From assembly GCA_032622095.1 (NCBI GenBank), contig CP136065.1:156057577-156121576 (forward strand): a stretch of DNA of 64,000 nt, in the 5' to 3' direction. Positions 58,001 through 61,098 of the stretch are shown here, piece after piece. Source of the stretch: Siphonodentalium dalli. Lineage: Eukaryota > Mollusca > Scaphopoda > Gadilida > Siphonodentaliidae. Within the stretch, counting starts at the first letter, position 1. Each line of letters opens with the position of its first letter. A program made the position numbers and the translations under genes. The notes under the pieces were generated by a model. That model was not told the origin of the DNA. It ran no database searches and saw nothing but the letters and a program-made list of their open reading frames with translations.

Positions 58001-58419
58001 TCGATTTTTGTATCAACCCATATACATTGTGCCAATGCATTCTCTTATATAGGCGAGTCGACCATAGGTCGCCTCGCATATATAAGAGAATGCATTGGCC
58101 TAACAATTTCTTTTTTGTCCTTTTTTTTTACAATTTTTTACAATTTTAATAATTTATTCTTATATTCTTTAACAGACTTATTTTGTAGGTTTAGGGCTGA
58201 TGAGATCGGCCCCTGGCACTCAAAGGGTTAAAATATACCACTTTATTTCCAGTGACAAGAGTCAGATCTCAAGGATTCATTTGGGTTTCATTCAACGTTG
58301 TCATGAAGGACATGAAGAAGATGAACTACGATGTTCTTCCATCTGATGTTGCGCATATCAATATCCCAGAAACAGTTGGCGGGCAGGAAAAAGATGCAAC
58401 GGCGGTTGGCGACAGTTGA
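22007..58419 (+). CDS. B9D1: B9D1, B9 domain-containing protein 1 (whole gene, six coding exons)
   Basis: The spliced product is 211 residues; vertebrate B9D1 is about 204. Joined exons are 57, 69, 112, 97, 134 and 167 nt (636 nt with TGA), every intron is GT-AG, and the reading frame stays open across all junctions. Family-typical segments are [100 protein letters not shown]. Most of the protein is the B9 (C2-like) domain. In characterised animals B9D1 works with B9D2 and MKS1 in the MKS module of the ciliary transition zone, which gates membrane-protein entry into the cilium; human mutations cause Joubert and Meckel syndromes. Introns are about 9.6, 5.3, 1.0, 16.1 and 3.8 kb, full of transposon remnants. 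I saw no canonical AATAAA between the stop and about 59115. Identity is secure; the 5' and 3' UTR ends are not defined. Confidence 0.96.
22674..22939. mobile_element. Small TIR MITE (266 bp)
   Basis: A perfect 20-bp inverted pair: TGCTCCGACTGGCTAATACA at the left and its complement TGTATTAGCCAGTCGGAGCA at the right. No coding capacity and no clear target duplication. Confidence 0.65.
22940..24079. other. B9D1 intron 1, no recognised feature
   Basis: Non-coding intronic sequence. Open frames on both strands are short and without domains. Confidence 0.4.
24080..24257. repeat. CATGACTGACTGA-type microsatellite
   Basis: Irregular tandem run of GACTGACATGACTGACAGA words. The apparent minus-strand His/Val/Ser-rich peptide is a repeat artefact. 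Confidence 0.9.
24258..24975. repeat. 28/29-bp minisatellite with 85-bp higher-order unit
   Basis: About 25 units of the form CAGATGGATGGATGGATCCT-ATCTGTCC (28 bp). A 29-bp variant with CTAGATGGATAGATGG recurs every third unit between about 24373 and 24660, giving an 85-bp higher-order period. Long frames reading MDGW/SYLSQ peptides are artefacts. Confidence 0.95.
24979..25375. repeat. ~197-bp tandem duplication plus partial third unit
   Basis: The block from GTGTTGTTTTTCTT, GGTAAGGCTGTGGCTGTA, AACCCATTTAAACTAA, AACGTTAYGATTAGGT to ATATTTCTAAATATCAAA occurs at about 24981-25177 and 25179-25360. A third start is at about 25362. Confidence 0.82.
25376..26627. other. AT-rich B9D1 intron 1 sequence, nothing recognised
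   Basis: Very AT-rich, with a G11 tract at about 25470. No open frame or repeat structure identified. Confidence 0.4.
26645..27612. other. B9D1 intron 1, nothing recognised
   Basis: Non-coding. No repeat family identified. Confidence 0.35.
27613..27709. repeat. Short hairpin (MITE-like)
   Basis: TGTCACGCTGTCAAGATTGA-CCACCTATAT is inverted as ATATATGGTCAATCGTGATG-GTTTGTCACA around a (TA)n loop. Confidence 0.5.
28125..28335. repeat. Degenerate GACCGCGGT repeats
   Basis: About eight loose copies of ATGACCGCGGTGTAATACCG / GTGGTAGCGACCGCGGTTAC words, in both orientations because CCGCGG is itself palindromic. More GC-rich than its surroundings. Confidence 0.65.
28588..28960. repeat. Possible hAT-like terminal remnants
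   Basis: CTAGTGATGTTCCGATAATG (about 28587) followed by ATCGGACCGATTTCCGATAA, and CTAGGGGTGCCACGATTAAT (about 28871) followed by TCGATTA repeats, have the look of hAT MITE ends. I could not pair the termini. Confidence 0.35.
29022..29068 (-). repeat. Fragment of the AGATACGGG TTAA MITE
   Basis: The 46-bp stretch ACAGAAGGAATATTAAAATA ... TGTTCATATGCC matches the subterminal part of the TTAA MITE (47356-47393). The rest of the element is absent. Confidence 0.65.
29116..30045 (-). mobile_element. 930-bp TIR transposon with 6-bp target duplication
   Basis: The ends CAGTCCTTCGAATTT (left) and inverse CAGTCCTTCGATTTT (right) are flanked by identical TCAGAT (29110-29115 and 30046-30051). Subterminal sequence is rich in GCGCGC words at both ends, unlike the AT-rich host. 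On the minus strand 30019-29651 is open, and a second coding-looking frame (about 29590-29395, Pro/Ser/Asp/Glu-rich, with SKRKRAP) follows after a frame break. I recognise no catalytic domain. Probably an internally deleted copy; the CAG terminus suggests hAT, but a 6-bp duplication is not typical of that group. Confidence 0.82.
29651..30019 (-). pseudogene. Unrecognised open frame of the 930-bp transposon
   Basis: 122 codons starting 26 bp inside the terminus, with a basic, Ala-rich start ([20 protein letters not shown]), then [18 protein letters not shown]. No known domain recognised. Its position suggests the N-terminal part of an element-encoded protein, truncated here. Confidence 0.4.
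30656..31530 (+). mobile_element. Tandem-repeat element with AGCTCAACTT ends, copy 1
   Basis: The left end CGCTCAACTTTACAATGTAA ... CTATTGCCATGGGTTGGC and the right end CCAAGTTGAGCTATTGTA bracket about four ~165-bp units, each with CACCCTACAGGCC, GATCTTCACCAAACTTCAT, GGGGTGACCTCTAGATGGGA and AACATGGCCGC-CAGCAGCCATCTTGGA. No coding capacity. Related copies: 32777-34226, 39403-39660, 45480-45925, 48128-48300. Confidence 0.82.
31531..31690 (+). other. End of B9D1 intron 1
   Basis: Short unique-looking stretch ending in the exon 2 acceptor ttttgtag. Confidence 0.5.
31691..31759 (+). CDS. B9D1: B9D1 coding exon 2
   Basis: A 69-nt, phase 0-0 exon, residues 20-42, with a ttttgtag acceptor and a gtgagt donor. 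It encodes [19 protein letters not shown] followed by VTTT. The Y-C-K-Y and G-Q-D-W blocks are hallmark B9D1 residues, and the spacing from exon 1 matches the family with no gap. Confidence 0.93.
31840..31993. repeat. ~19-bp palindromic tandem repeat
   Basis: About eight units of AATTATTTGGAGATATCTCT; the GAGATATCTC core is a perfect palindrome. Located 80 bp past the exon 2 donor. Confidence 0.9.
31994..32776. other. B9D1 intron 2, nothing firm
   Basis: Contains a small inverted pair (GGTCTTTGGGGCCC at 32650 versus GCCCCCAAAGACC at 32698) around a (TTA)-rich loop. No other structure. Confidence 0.4.
32777..34226 (+). mobile_element. Tandem-repeat element with AGCTCAACTT ends, copy 2 (about 8 units)
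   Basis: The left end TAGCTCAACTTACTTTGTAA ... GAGCTATTGCCATGG and the right end ATAAGTTGAGCTACAGTGTC bracket about eight near-identical ~160-bp units (CTTTGGCGCGGGCTACAGGT, TGACATGTAGATGGGAACGA, GGCCAAAAAACATGGCCGC, CATCTTGGATTTTACTCTTT). It is more homogeneous than the 30.7-kb copy, so likely younger. Minus-strand frames with repeating [13 protein letters not shown] peptides are repeat artefacts. Confidence 0.88.
34863..35408 (+). mobile_element. 5'-truncated non-LTR retrotransposon 3' end (CR1/L2-like)
   Basis: 34863-35264 reads as the C-terminal end of a LINE reverse-transcriptase ORF2: [71 protein letters not shown], then a stop. The 3' UTR follows, with the GTAAAGCGCC...GAGCGCTATACAAATTA motif typical of L2/CR1-type tails, ending in (ATTGT)n at 35392-35408. 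The frame is intact here, but everything upstream is missing, so it cannot move on its own. Plus strand, in B9D1 intron 2. Confidence 0.88.
35409..37050. other. B9D1 intron 2, nothing recognised
   Basis: Non-coding. Open frames at 35431-35736 and 36076-36489 lack recognisable domains. Confidence 0.4.
37051..37162 (+). CDS. B9D1: B9D1 coding exon 3
   Basis: 112 nt, residues 43-79 plus the first base of codon 80. The acceptor is cctttcag and the donor gtaagt. It encodes [13 protein letters not shown] then [19 protein letters not shown] and TNPYG, the core of the B9 domain. The final T joins GG of the next exon to make the conserved Trp of NPYGW. Confidence 0.96.
37510..38005. repeat. Large palindromic repeat family, copy 2 (complete)
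   Basis: The outer arms (ACTCTGGCTATGCCCGTAGA ... CCACCAGTTCAAGACCTTGG versus CCAAAGGTGTGAACTGGTAG ... GGCATATAGCCAGAGTAGAG), and inner arms (CGTCCCAGCTCCAGATTGCA, TTTGTGGGCCAATTTCAC versus their inverses at 37790-37850) fold around about 37755. It occupies most of B9D1 intron 3. Confidence 0.8.
38195..38291 (+). CDS. B9D1: B9D1 coding exon 4
   Basis: 97 nt, completing Trp80 and encoding [20 protein letters not shown] then [11 protein letters not shown], ending two bases into an Arg codon (phase 2). The acceptor is tttctag and the donor gtaagt. It corresponds to the conserved GYG-x-x-HVP-x-xPGRH region. A palindromic MITE begins about 25 bp past the donor. Confidence 0.95.
38316..38495. mobile_element. 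Near-perfect palindromic MITE (~180 bp) beside B9D1 exon 4
   Basis: Left arm ATACACAGAACGACACGGTG ... TTTGTCGATACGGCATGAGT ... GGATAGAACTAGAGGCGC and right arm GCGCCTCGAGTTCTATCC ... ACTCGTGCCGTATCGACAAA ... TGTCGTTCTGTAT fold into a ~75-bp stem with a short loop at about 38400. Confidence 0.82.
38496..39059. other. B9D1 intron 4, nothing recognised
   Basis: Non-coding intronic sequence. Confidence 0.35.
39060..39400 (+). repeat. Right-end fragment of a 'GGGGGACTTGG' tandem-repeat element
   Basis: Shares CCGGATCATAACT, GGTGCAGGTTGAGTTTGATT and the end TTTTTTCGGGGGACTTGGAG with the larger element at 50578-51570. Left part missing. Confidence 0.5.
39403..39660 (+). repeat. Left end plus one unit of the AGCTCAACTT tandem-repeat element
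   Basis: TTAGCTCAACTTTGCAACAT ... ACTATTGCCATGGGTTGGCG followed by about one unit ending AAAAACATGGCCGC-CAGCTGCCATCTTGG. The right side is replaced by the next repeat. Confidence 0.75.
39668..39935 (+). repeat. 'TACCCCCCGCAACGAAGTTA' element, left end only
   Basis: Starts with the hairpin ACCCCCCGCAACGAAGTTAG-GGGGGGT, then TATACTGGAATCAGCTAGTCC and GTCCGTCGTCCATCC. This start style belongs to an invertebrate tandem-repeat element class. No right terminus found. Confidence 0.6.
39936..40839. other. B9D1 intron 4, nothing recognised
   Basis: Non-coding; AT-rich. Confidence 0.35.
40840..41200. repeat. Large palindromic repeat family, copy 3 (truncated)
   Basis: CCACCAGTTCACAAAACCTG-GGAACTTTTTGAGG, GGTCCCAGCTTGAGATTTCA and the inverse ATGCATTCTTGATCTGGGAC correspond to 37545-37850. 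The outer right arm is missing. Confidence 0.7.
42487..42499 (+). promoter_or_regulatory. RFX X-box match inside the piggyBac-like element (site 1)
   Basis: GTTGCCTAGTAAC fits the X-box form GTNRCC-N-RGYAAC. In B9D1 intron 4 within a transposon; function not shown. Confidence 0.45.
42851..42863 (+). promoter_or_regulatory. RFX X-box match inside the piggyBac-like element (site 2, perfect palindrome)
   Basis: GTTGCCTAGCAAC is a canonical symmetrical X-box, the site bound by RFX factors that drive cilium genes. It lies in the second copy of the element's internal duplication. Confidence 0.5.
43102..43837. other. B9D1 intron 4, nothing recognised
   Basis: Non-coding; no repeat family identified. 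Confidence 0.35.
43838..44313. mobile_element. 'GGTCCCCAGAGGGTGAATTT' hairpin MITE, copy 1 (complete)
   Basis: The ends ATGCCTGAGTTTAGTGCGCC and inverse CCAGGCTTGAGTTTAGTGTG mark the termini. Each end carries a hairpin: AGATCCCCAGAGGGTGTATT ... AAATTCACCCTCTGGGGACC at 43870-43958 and GAGGTCCCCAGAGGGTGAAT ... TTCACCATCTGGGGACCTCA at 44198-44275. Other copies at 55315 and 60663. Confidence 0.8.
44325..44535 (-). repeat. Hairpin MITE of the same family, inverted and truncated
   Basis: A further hairpin (GAGTTCCCCAGCTCAGGTGA ... TTCACCCTCTGGGACCTCAT, 44382-44466) followed by GCCTCATCTTCTCTGGAAAA-TATTTTGTTATCAAATT, the inverse of 44140-44185. So a second partial copy lies next to copy 1 in the opposite orientation. 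Confidence 0.7.
44566..44990 (+). repeat. 'GTACCCATACCATAGTATGG' element, left end
   Basis: Opens with a palindromic end (ACCCATACCATAGTATGGTA) followed by TCGTATGTCAGGGGATCTGTCTGTCC and loose tandem units (GATAACTCAAACATTTTCTA, TTTCTCAACCCAAAATA, GGGTTTGATCCAA). Same design as 50578-51570. No right end. Confidence 0.55.
45480..45925 (+). mobile_element. Tandem-repeat element (AGCTCAACTT family), right part
   Basis: About two units (GACGCCAGCAGCCATCTTGG, CACACCCTACAGGCCACATC, TGGGGTGACCTCTAGATGGA) and the right end CCAAGTTAAGCTACAGTGTC. Left end missing. Confidence 0.75.
46071..47066. repeat. ~165-172-bp tandem array, five units
   Basis: Units start ATGTAAATGGGAGAGGGAAT at 46071, 46236, 46401, 46572 and 46844. 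Each contains CAGTGAAATTGAAGACCAGA, TTCGCAATACTTTAGCATTG and CCTACCCTTAGTTTCATTAC. Unit 4 is 100 bp longer because of the 28S insertion; unit 5 has an extra ~50 bp. Confidence 0.92.
46686..46785 (+). rRNA. 100-bp fragment of the 28S rRNA 3' region inserted in the tandem array
   Basis: TGACTGAACGCCTCTAAGTC then AGAATC ... ACGATACTCTGTGC ... TCGATCGG is the conserved stretch near the 3' end of animal 28S rRNA, followed by a GGGGAGGATAAGCGCGGGGC-type end. It interrupts one array unit between two TTTA copies (46682-46685 and 46786-46789), whereas sibling units read ATACTTTAGCATTG without interruption. It is an rRNA-derived insertion, not a functional rRNA gene. Confidence 0.85.
47300..47819 (-). 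mobile_element. TTAA MITE (AGATACGGGYGGCGTT family), complete copy, inverted
   Basis: Perfect TTAA on both sides (47296-47299, 47820-47823). The ends are AGGCACGGGCGGCGTT and inverse AGATACGGGTGGTGTT. It is colinear with 59122-59638 on the opposite strand. About 520 bp, with no coding capacity. Confidence 0.92.
47870..48095. repeat. Hairpin MITE of the ATGCATTCTCTTATAT group, truncated
   Basis: Contains GGTGCAGCATTAAATATCCT, GTGCATTCTCTTACATGTAT with its inverse ATAAGAGAATGCACTGG, GTATTCTCTTATATATGCGA-GAATGCATTGG, and the end AGCTCCAGTCATGGAAGGCTTAA. It matches 54891-55162 and 62081-62324. Confidence 0.75.
48128..48300 (+). repeat. Left end of the AGCTCAACTT tandem-repeat element
   Basis: TAGCTCAACTTAACAAAGTT ... 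TTGAGCTATTGCCATAGG, then CATCAACAATTTCCTTTG and CACCAAACTGCATA. Truncated after one unit. Confidence 0.7.
48301..49959. other. B9D1 intron 4, nothing firm
   Basis: A GC-richer patch at 48577-48660 repeats GGCGAAG/TCGCCC words. A T11 tract is at about 49137-49149. No gene or repeat family identified. Confidence 0.4.
49960..50220 (-). repeat. Interspersed repeat, copy 2 (inverse of 10010-10275)
   Basis: AATTGTGATATTAAACGTTC, TAACAGGAAATAGTGCCAGG, GGCTTCCAATATTTTTCCAA, GCGCCAAAGAGTCTTTATTT are the reverse complement of 10030-10260. Confidence 0.78.
50341..50520. repeat. Palindromic MITE, copy 2, with left-arm replacement
   Basis: GAATCTATAACTCGTCCCCA-GTTTATAGCG ... CTCCAGTAA pairs with TTTACTGGACTCGTTTTG ... 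CAAACTGGGGACTTG. Between the arms, 50390-50450 carries AAATCCAAGATGGCCACCAG-TGGCCATGTTTTTTGGCCG, an inverse piece of the AGCTCAACTT tandem-repeat unit, in place of the GGTCTGGATCGAGCC centre seen in copy 1. Confidence 0.75.
50578..51570 (+). mobile_element. 'GTCCCCCGTAAAATTTATTT' tandem-repeat element
   Basis: The left hairpin GTCCCCCGTAAAATTTATTT-TTGGGGGAC is followed by TGTAATCAGCTCCGTCCGTC, then four or five ~170-bp units (TTTCCGGATGATAACTCAAG, AGTTCGAATTTGAGTTTGAT-CCGATGAT, AGAGTTATGGCCTTTT), ending near TTTCCGGGGACACTGTGGTC. No coding capacity. Several unrelated families here share this architecture. Confidence 0.75.
51571..52002. other. B9D1 intron 4, nothing recognised
   Basis: Non-coding; no feature identified. 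Confidence 0.35.
52003..52096. mobile_element. 94-bp hairpin MITE
   Basis: TATACCCACCCCACTGGACA at the left is inverted as GCCCAGTGGGGTGGGTATA at the right (about 24-bp arms, one mismatch). The terminal TA may be the target site. Confidence 0.65.
52335..52740 (+). repeat. Interspersed repeat ending in TAAATTTAGCA hairpins, copy 1
   Basis: CGAAACTGTATTACAAGGTG-AATTCAACCGAATGTTGCCA, TTCATTTGGACA, GATTGTTGCCTCTGTTC, then hairpin TATAGTGGTGTGCTAAATTT-AGCACAACACTA and the tail GGTGCCATTCCTGGGTGAGG. It aligns with 53765-54230. Confidence 0.78.
52895..53061. mobile_element. Tc1/mariner-type palindromic MITE, copy B
   Basis: TA-flanked ends CAGTAATGCTCTAATTAATC and its inverse, with arms through CACAGCAGAATTATGGGTAA. 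The centre is shortened (arms meet near CCATTCATATTTCC). 167 bp. Confidence 0.9.
53110..53460 (+). mobile_element. Decayed non-LTR retrotransposon C-terminal end
   Basis: 53176-53391 reads [40 protein letters not shown] then a stop, resembling the (K)YSFFPRTIREWNxLP motif at the C-terminus of LINE reverse-transcriptase proteins; after the stop, [10 protein letters not shown] continues the usual 'psl-x-x-FKxxL'. So the stop at 53389-53391 is probably a mutation. Not the same family as 34863-35408. Homology is by motif only. Confidence 0.6.
53640..53767. repeat. Right half of the 3401-3865 palindromic MITE family
   Basis: AAAATCGATATCTGATCACT, GGTTGGGTTCCTTGACTCAA, ACCAAAGAAATAGTAATTTG and a TTTAA end correspond to 3722-3865. 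The left half is absent. Confidence 0.75.
53768..54240 (+). repeat. Interspersed repeat ending in TAAATTTAGCA hairpins, copy 2, with expanded array
   Basis: The body matches 52375-52600. The hairpin unit (TATAGTAGTGTGCTAAATTT-AGCATAATACTAC-ATTGTATATACAAG) is amplified to about four copies at 54000-54175, against one in copy 1. Tail GTGCCATTTCTGGGTGAGGT. Confidence 0.8.
54344..54477 (+). CDS. B9D1: B9D1 coding exon 5
   Basis: 134 nt, residues 112 (split) to 156 plus one base. The acceptor is cttattccag and the donor gtaatg. It encodes [20 protein letters not shown] then [20 protein letters not shown] and EGRD. It has one extra Gly (GGRRPE) compared with the usual GRRPE. Confidence 0.95.
54575..54741. 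mobile_element. Tc1/mariner-type palindromic MITE, copy C
   Basis: TA-flanked, CAGTAATGCCCTAAGTAATC at both ends. The left arm reaches GGAAAGCTCTC but the right arm restarts at CTGAAAAGTTACCC, so about 45 bp of the right arm is deleted. Begins about 97 bp after the exon 5 donor. Confidence 0.9.
54891..55162. mobile_element. piggyBac-like hairpin MITE, CCCTTACATGACTGGAGCT family
   Basis: The left end CCCTTACATGACTGGAGCTT (preceded by ATAA) and inverse right end CCTTTCATGACGGGAGCT (followed by TTAA, 55163-55166). Two internal hairpins of the TCTCTTATATATGC type. Same family as 62081-62324. Confidence 0.75.
55315..55588. mobile_element. 'GGTCCCCAGAGGGTGAATTT' hairpin MITE, copy 2 (left-truncated)
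   Basis: Matches 44030-44310: TCTGCCAATTTGGGGATATA, TTTCTATAGAAATTTGATAA, then a near-perfect hairpin GGTCCCCAGAGGGTGAATTT-AGTGATGCTAGCC / GCGTCACTAAATTCACCCTC-TGGGGACC and the terminus ACAGGCACACTAAACTCAGG. Confidence 0.82.
55589..57984. other. B9D1 intron 5, nothing recognised
   Basis: AT-rich (including A/T-only patches at 55610-55700). A small inverted pair ACCAAAGTTGTCAGTC (56378) versus GACTGGCAACTTTGGT (56438) is present. Open frames have no domains. Confidence 0.4.
57985..58227. mobile_element. piggyBac-like hairpin MITE, CCCTTTGAGTGSCAGG family, abutting B9D1 exon 6
   Basis: The left end CCCTTTGAGTGGCAGGTCGA and the inverse right end CCCTTTGAGTGCCAGGGGCC; TTAA at the right (58228-58231), TTCA at the left. 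The internal hairpin arm GCCAATGCATTCTCTTATAT-AGGCGAGTCGACC is inverted at 58072-58100. The right end is 25 bp from the exon 6 start. Confidence 0.85.
58253..58419 (+). CDS. B9D1: B9D1 coding exon 6 (last, with stop)
   Basis: 167 nt ending in TGA. The acceptor is ctttatttccag. It completes Val157 and encodes [20 protein letters not shown], then a lineage-specific tail of about 30 residues ending in GDS. The acceptor lies 25 bp after the right end of a piggyBac-like MITE (57985-58227), so the branch-point region is partly transposon-derived. Confidence 0.95.
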
Positions 58420-59090
58420 TCGGAATACTCGGTTGTCAAGCCTGGCACATCCTGAATTCAACTTCTGTAGAACATGACATGCAGGAAAATCGAGTGAATA
58501 ATTAGGAATTTATTAGTGGCCCTTCAAGTAATTTGAAATAATTATTAGTCACCTGAGGTAAACAGTGTCTATTGCATGACACTCTCCGGATAAAGTTACC
58601 GTCCATCTTATATCAGTTACCTATTTATGTGCTCCTAATTTTTCCACATATCTTCTGAGCTGATGATAAATGCTCTTTATTGATCACTCAATATATTAGT
58701 CCCCATCTAAGTAGGCATATGTTGTCAAAGGCACCTATCACATGATATTCCCCTGCTCATCTGAACATTGGTGTACCAATTTTCCTACATATCTTCTAAG
58801 CTTATAAGGACTATCTGTATTGCTCATGTATGCCCCTTTAAGTAGTCTAGGATAAAAAATGACGGGTGACAAACATGTGTAGGAAAATATCATCACCGCT
58901 CATAATGATATAAAGAAGGCCGGCAAACTGTGCCAAAATTTTTCCGGCATTTAGCTTTGGCACGGAAAACCCTGCTGAAACCACATCCATCTTATATCGT
59001 ATTGTATGCATTATATCAGTAGAAAATATCGCCTTGATAACCTTTGGGAAATGAATTATATTAAGGTTGTCTTGTATCGATTGACCTGAT
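58420..59090. other. Downstream of B9D1; presumed 3' UTR and flank
   Basis: No canonical AATAAA found by eye. A loose repeat (CCACATATCTTCTGAGCT / CTACATATCTTCTAAGCTTA) occurs at 58645 and 58784. No gene. Confidence 0.4.
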
Positions 59091-59830
59091 ACAATAATGC
59101 TCAAAATAAGTGACCCCTTAAAGATACGGGTGGCGTTGGCGGTGGGTATGCTGTTAAATTATTCAGCTCCGTCAAAAACCGCCATAAACAGAAAGTATAG
59201 TAAAATATAGACAGACTTTATTCTTATACCAATCAGAAATATGGCATAAACAGTATGTTATTGTCAAATGTTTTTTTTTTTTTTTATGTAAACAAAAGCA
59301 AAAAACATTACAGAACCTGGCTTTTGTTAGATCCAGATATGGTAAGCATAAAGAGCGTTATTTGTTACTGTTTTCCTGATATGGAAATAATAAAGAGCGT
59401 TTATATCATTTGTGTGTGATTAACCAATAGAATTGCGCTGTGTTATGTAAACAGAAGCAAAACTTGTGTAACACGAGCAGGTTCTTGTTTACGTACACCA
59501 TCGTACGTCTTGGCGGCAATATACTTACACGCTGATTATGTTTGGCATATGAACAAAATTATTATATTTTAATATTCCTTCTGTTGATAGCGATTTGAAC
59601 AAATATGAATATTTCTGCAATGAACGCCGCCCGTGCCTTTGACCACAGCAGAATTATGGGGAAACTTTTCATGATTTAGTCAGAAATATGGCTTGCTGCC
59701 TGCCATTCATTGGAAAGCTCTCGCCGAGAGCTTTCCAATGAATGGCAGCAAGCCATATTTCTGACTAAATCCTGAAAAATTATGTATAATAATTCTATAG
59801 TTAAAGAGTCACTTAATTTGAGCATGACTG
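59091..59830. mobile_element. Tc1/mariner-type palindromic MITE, copy D, split by a TTAA MITE
   Basis: The left end ACAATAATGCTCAAAATAAG-TGACCCCTTAA stops at the insertion. After it, GACCACAGCAGAATTATGGG continues the left arm, then the palindrome (GGAAAGCTCTCGCCGAGAGC centre) and the right end CACTTAATTTGAGCATGACTG. More diverged than copies A-C, so older. Confidence 0.85.
59122..59638 (+). mobile_element. TTAA MITE (AGATACGGGTGGCGTT family), complete copy
   Basis: The left end AGATACGGGTGGCGTTGGCG follows TTAA (59118-59121), and the right end inverse AGGCACGGGCGGCGTT precedes TTGA (59639-59642). 517 bp, colinear with the inverted copy at 47300-47819. Inserted at the TTAA of the host MITE's CTTCTTAACCACAG segment. 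Confidence 0.9.
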
Positions 59831-60104
59831 TATTTTGCATGTCGTATTATAAGATGTGGCTTAGGACATGGGCCAAATTTGGGTGCAATTGGACATGAGG
59901 ATAATATATTTTTAAACGCGCCCAATTGTGAGAGATAAACACACAGATAGACACACACACAGACAAAAACTTGGCTTTTATATATATGTCAGAGTTATGG
60001 AGGCACGGACTCAGTATGAGTGTTCATTGCTTTATATTTGCTGAACTCAGTGAGCGTGAACATTGAACAAATTCAAATTTCTTATCGAAATGGTACACCG
60101 AGAT

Positions 60105-60360
60105 GTCCCCCAAACCAAATGAAGCTTGAAAATCGGTAACGATTTTCATCCATGCTGGGGTTCATCTAGCCCAGACTGTGATGATCTTATCCACGACCTA
60201 ACCACCTTGACCACAGGGACATCTCTAACAGGAAGCCCTTTCATGGAGATTTAGGAAGCGTATCAGTCTGAACATGGGTTCGAACCCACTACCTTGGAAA
60301 TTCTTGATCTGCCATTCCGGAAATATCACAATGCACTTCCTCCGAAATTGCATCTGTGAC
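60105..60360 (-). repeat. Possible tRNA-derived SINE
   Basis: On the minus strand a Pol III B-box-like GTGGGTTCGAACCC (about 60282-60295) lies some 35-50 nt downstream of a weak A-box-like region (GGAATGGCAGATCAAG). A unique body follows without coding potential. No A-tail or target duplication identified, so tentative. Confidence 0.35.
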
Positions 60361-60386
60361 CATACGATTACTGGTACTGGCATATA

Positions 60387-60640
60387 CAGTAGTGCTCTAA
60401 GTAAGCGACTTCTTAACCACAGCAGAATTATGGGTAACCTAGCGACTTCTTAACCACAGCAGAATTATGGGTAACTTTTCAGGATTTAGTCGGAAATATG
60501 GCTTGTTGCCATTCATCGGAAAGCTCTCGGGGAGAGCTTTCCGATGAATGGCAACAAGCCATATTTCCGACTAAATCCTGAAAAGTTACCCATAATTCTG
60601 CTGTGGTTAAGAAGTCGCTTACTTAGAGCACTACATACTG
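60387..60640. mobile_element. Tc1/mariner-type palindromic MITE, copy E (long arms)
   Basis: The ends are CAGTAGTGCTCTAAGTAAGC and inverse CAGTATGTAGTGCTCTAAGT. The near-perfect stem runs from CACAGCAGAATTATGGGTAA to GGAAAGCTCTC with the centre CTCGGGGAGAG at about 60530. The left arm contains a 37-bp tandem duplication (GCGACTTCTTAACCACAGCA starting at 60405 and 60442). Confidence 0.9.
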
Positions 60641-60662
60641 TAGATAGATTCAAATATTAAAA

Positions 60663-61098
60663 TCAAGTCTGGATATAGTGTTTCTGACATTTGCAGAATG
60701 AGGTCCCCAGAGGGTGCATTTAGTGATGCTATCCAGCAAAGCAGGCTAGCATCACCAAATTCACCCTCTGGGGACATCATTCTGCTTAGGCCTTATCTTC
60801 TTAGTTACATTGTTTTAGTTACTATTTCCTTTCTGTTCAGTTTCTGTTTCCCCTAATTTACAGAAGATAGATTGTGCATAATTGAGGTGACCGATGTGTG
60901 AACATCACCTTCTTCAACTGGGGAGCTTCAATCTGATACTACTCAAGGTCTCCCATAGCAATTGAGATCTAAGCGGAATGAGGTCCCCAGAGGGTGAATT
61001 TGGTGCTACGGTAGCTCGCTGTGCATAAATAGCGTCACTAAATTCAACCTCTGGGGACCTCACTCTGCAAATGTCAGACACACTATATCCAGGCTTTA
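60663..61098. mobile_element. 'GGTCCCCAGAGGGTGAATTT' hairpin MITE, copy 3 (complete)
   Basis: Inverted termini of about 55 bp: AGTCTGGATATAGTGTTTCT-GACATTTGCAGAATGAGG at the left and inverse AGCCTGGATATAGTGTGTCT-GACATTTGCAGAGTGAGG at the right. A hairpin at each end (60700-60775, 60985-61065). The interior differs from copy 1. Confidence 0.85.

Noticed and set aside
60282-60295. tRNA gene at the GGGTTCGAACCC palindrome
   Set aside because: Only the B-box-like T-loop is present; no cloverleaf stems. Kept only as a possible SINE.
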